Shown piece by piece: positions 6,158 to 6,179 of a stretch of 6,179 nt of DNA (the stretch's first letter is position 1; each line of letters begins with the position of its first letter). The stretch is taken from contig DOHL01000089.1 in assembly GCA_003535305.1 (NCBI GenBank), positions 547-6,725 of the forward strand, given 5' to 3'. The notes below the pieces were generated by a model that did no database searches, was not told the DNA's origin, and was given only the letters and a program-made list of their open reading frames with translations. This stretch comes from Candidatus Acetothermia bacterium (GTDB taxonomy: Bacteria > Bipolaricaulota > Bipolaricaulia > UBA7950). The position numbers were made by a program, and so were the translations under genes.

Positions 6158-6179
6158 GTAGGGGCACGGCATGCCGTGC
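6158..6179. repeat. Palindromic repeat truncated by window end
   Basis: GCACGGCATGCCGTGC at 6164-6179 is a perfect 16-base palindrome. It is preceded by GTAGGG (6158-6163), whose complement CCCTAC would be expected just past the window if this is the GTAGGGGCACGGCATGCCGTGCCCCTAC-type repeat known to me from several phyla. It may form a hairpin, but the T-tract side, if any, lies outside the window. Confidence 0.6.

Larger units (their letters stand above)
6020..6179. other. Intergenic debris after the toxin remnant
   Basis: No recognisable gene. The frame continuing from the toxin is open to the window edge (beginning PASFLGSYVEQGRF) but has no start or ribosome binding site that I trust and matches nothing I know. 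The second half contains repeat-like sequence (6114-6143 and 6158-6179). No clear GC stem followed by a T run is seen here or between 5739 and 5870, so termination of the upstream transcript is not explained within the window. Confidence 0.6.

Noticed and set aside
6017..6179. TGA recoded as an amino acid, extending the toxin
   Set aside because: The exchanger gene ends normally at TGA with only a few codons before another in-frame stop, and the sequence after the toxin TGA does not resemble the MazF C-terminal half.

Overview
The window looks like a piece of chromosome from a free-living, probably uncultivated bacterium of moderate GC content. A compact run of five same-strand (+) housekeeping genes fills about 358-5738, flanked on both sides by AT-rich, repeat-bearing intergenic DNA. 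Phylum cannot be settled by eye. The flanking motifs (CTCTGTG/CCTCTGTGG-like, TCTTGGCG tandems, TGCAAA heptamers, ACCACGGAT/ACACGGAT, GGGGCACGGCATGCCGTGC) resemble dispersed intergenic repeats I associate from memory with environmental and candidate-phylum genomes. That is recognition only, not a search result.

Layout. 1-345: gene-free leader with three short repeat elements, the most striking being two oppositely oriented tracts of 7-base units (150-186 and 222-252). 358-792: rpiB, ribose-5-phosphate isomerase B. 814-1866: a ten-helix-type Na+/Ca2+ exchanger family (CaCA) membrane protein. 1891-3141: rho, transcription termination factor. 3134-4381: murA, first committed enzyme of peptidoglycan synthesis. 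4368-5738: hflX, ribosome-associated GTPase. 5739-6019: a decayed type II toxin-antitoxin pair, made of a 5'-truncated DUF2281-like antitoxin and a 3'-truncated MazF/PemK-like toxin. 6020-6179: non-coding DNA with a degenerate repeat and half of a palindromic repeat cut by the window end.

The five intact genes are spaced 21, 24, -8 and -14 bases apart, with no visible internal terminator, so they probably form one transcript. The two overlaps (rho/murA and murA/hflX) use GTG and TTG starts, which suggests translational coupling. The genes do not form one pathway: they cover pentose phosphate interconversion, cation transport, transcription termination, cell-wall synthesis and ribosome rescue. 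murA-rho proximity is also known in Firmicutes (murAB-glpX-rho in Bacillus subtilis).

I do not see a convincing new system. The points most worth a second look are the broken toxin-antitoxin pair joined in frame to the hflX stop codon, the heptamer inverted repeat upstream, and a symmetric pair of extra aspartates beside the ion-site motifs of the exchanger.
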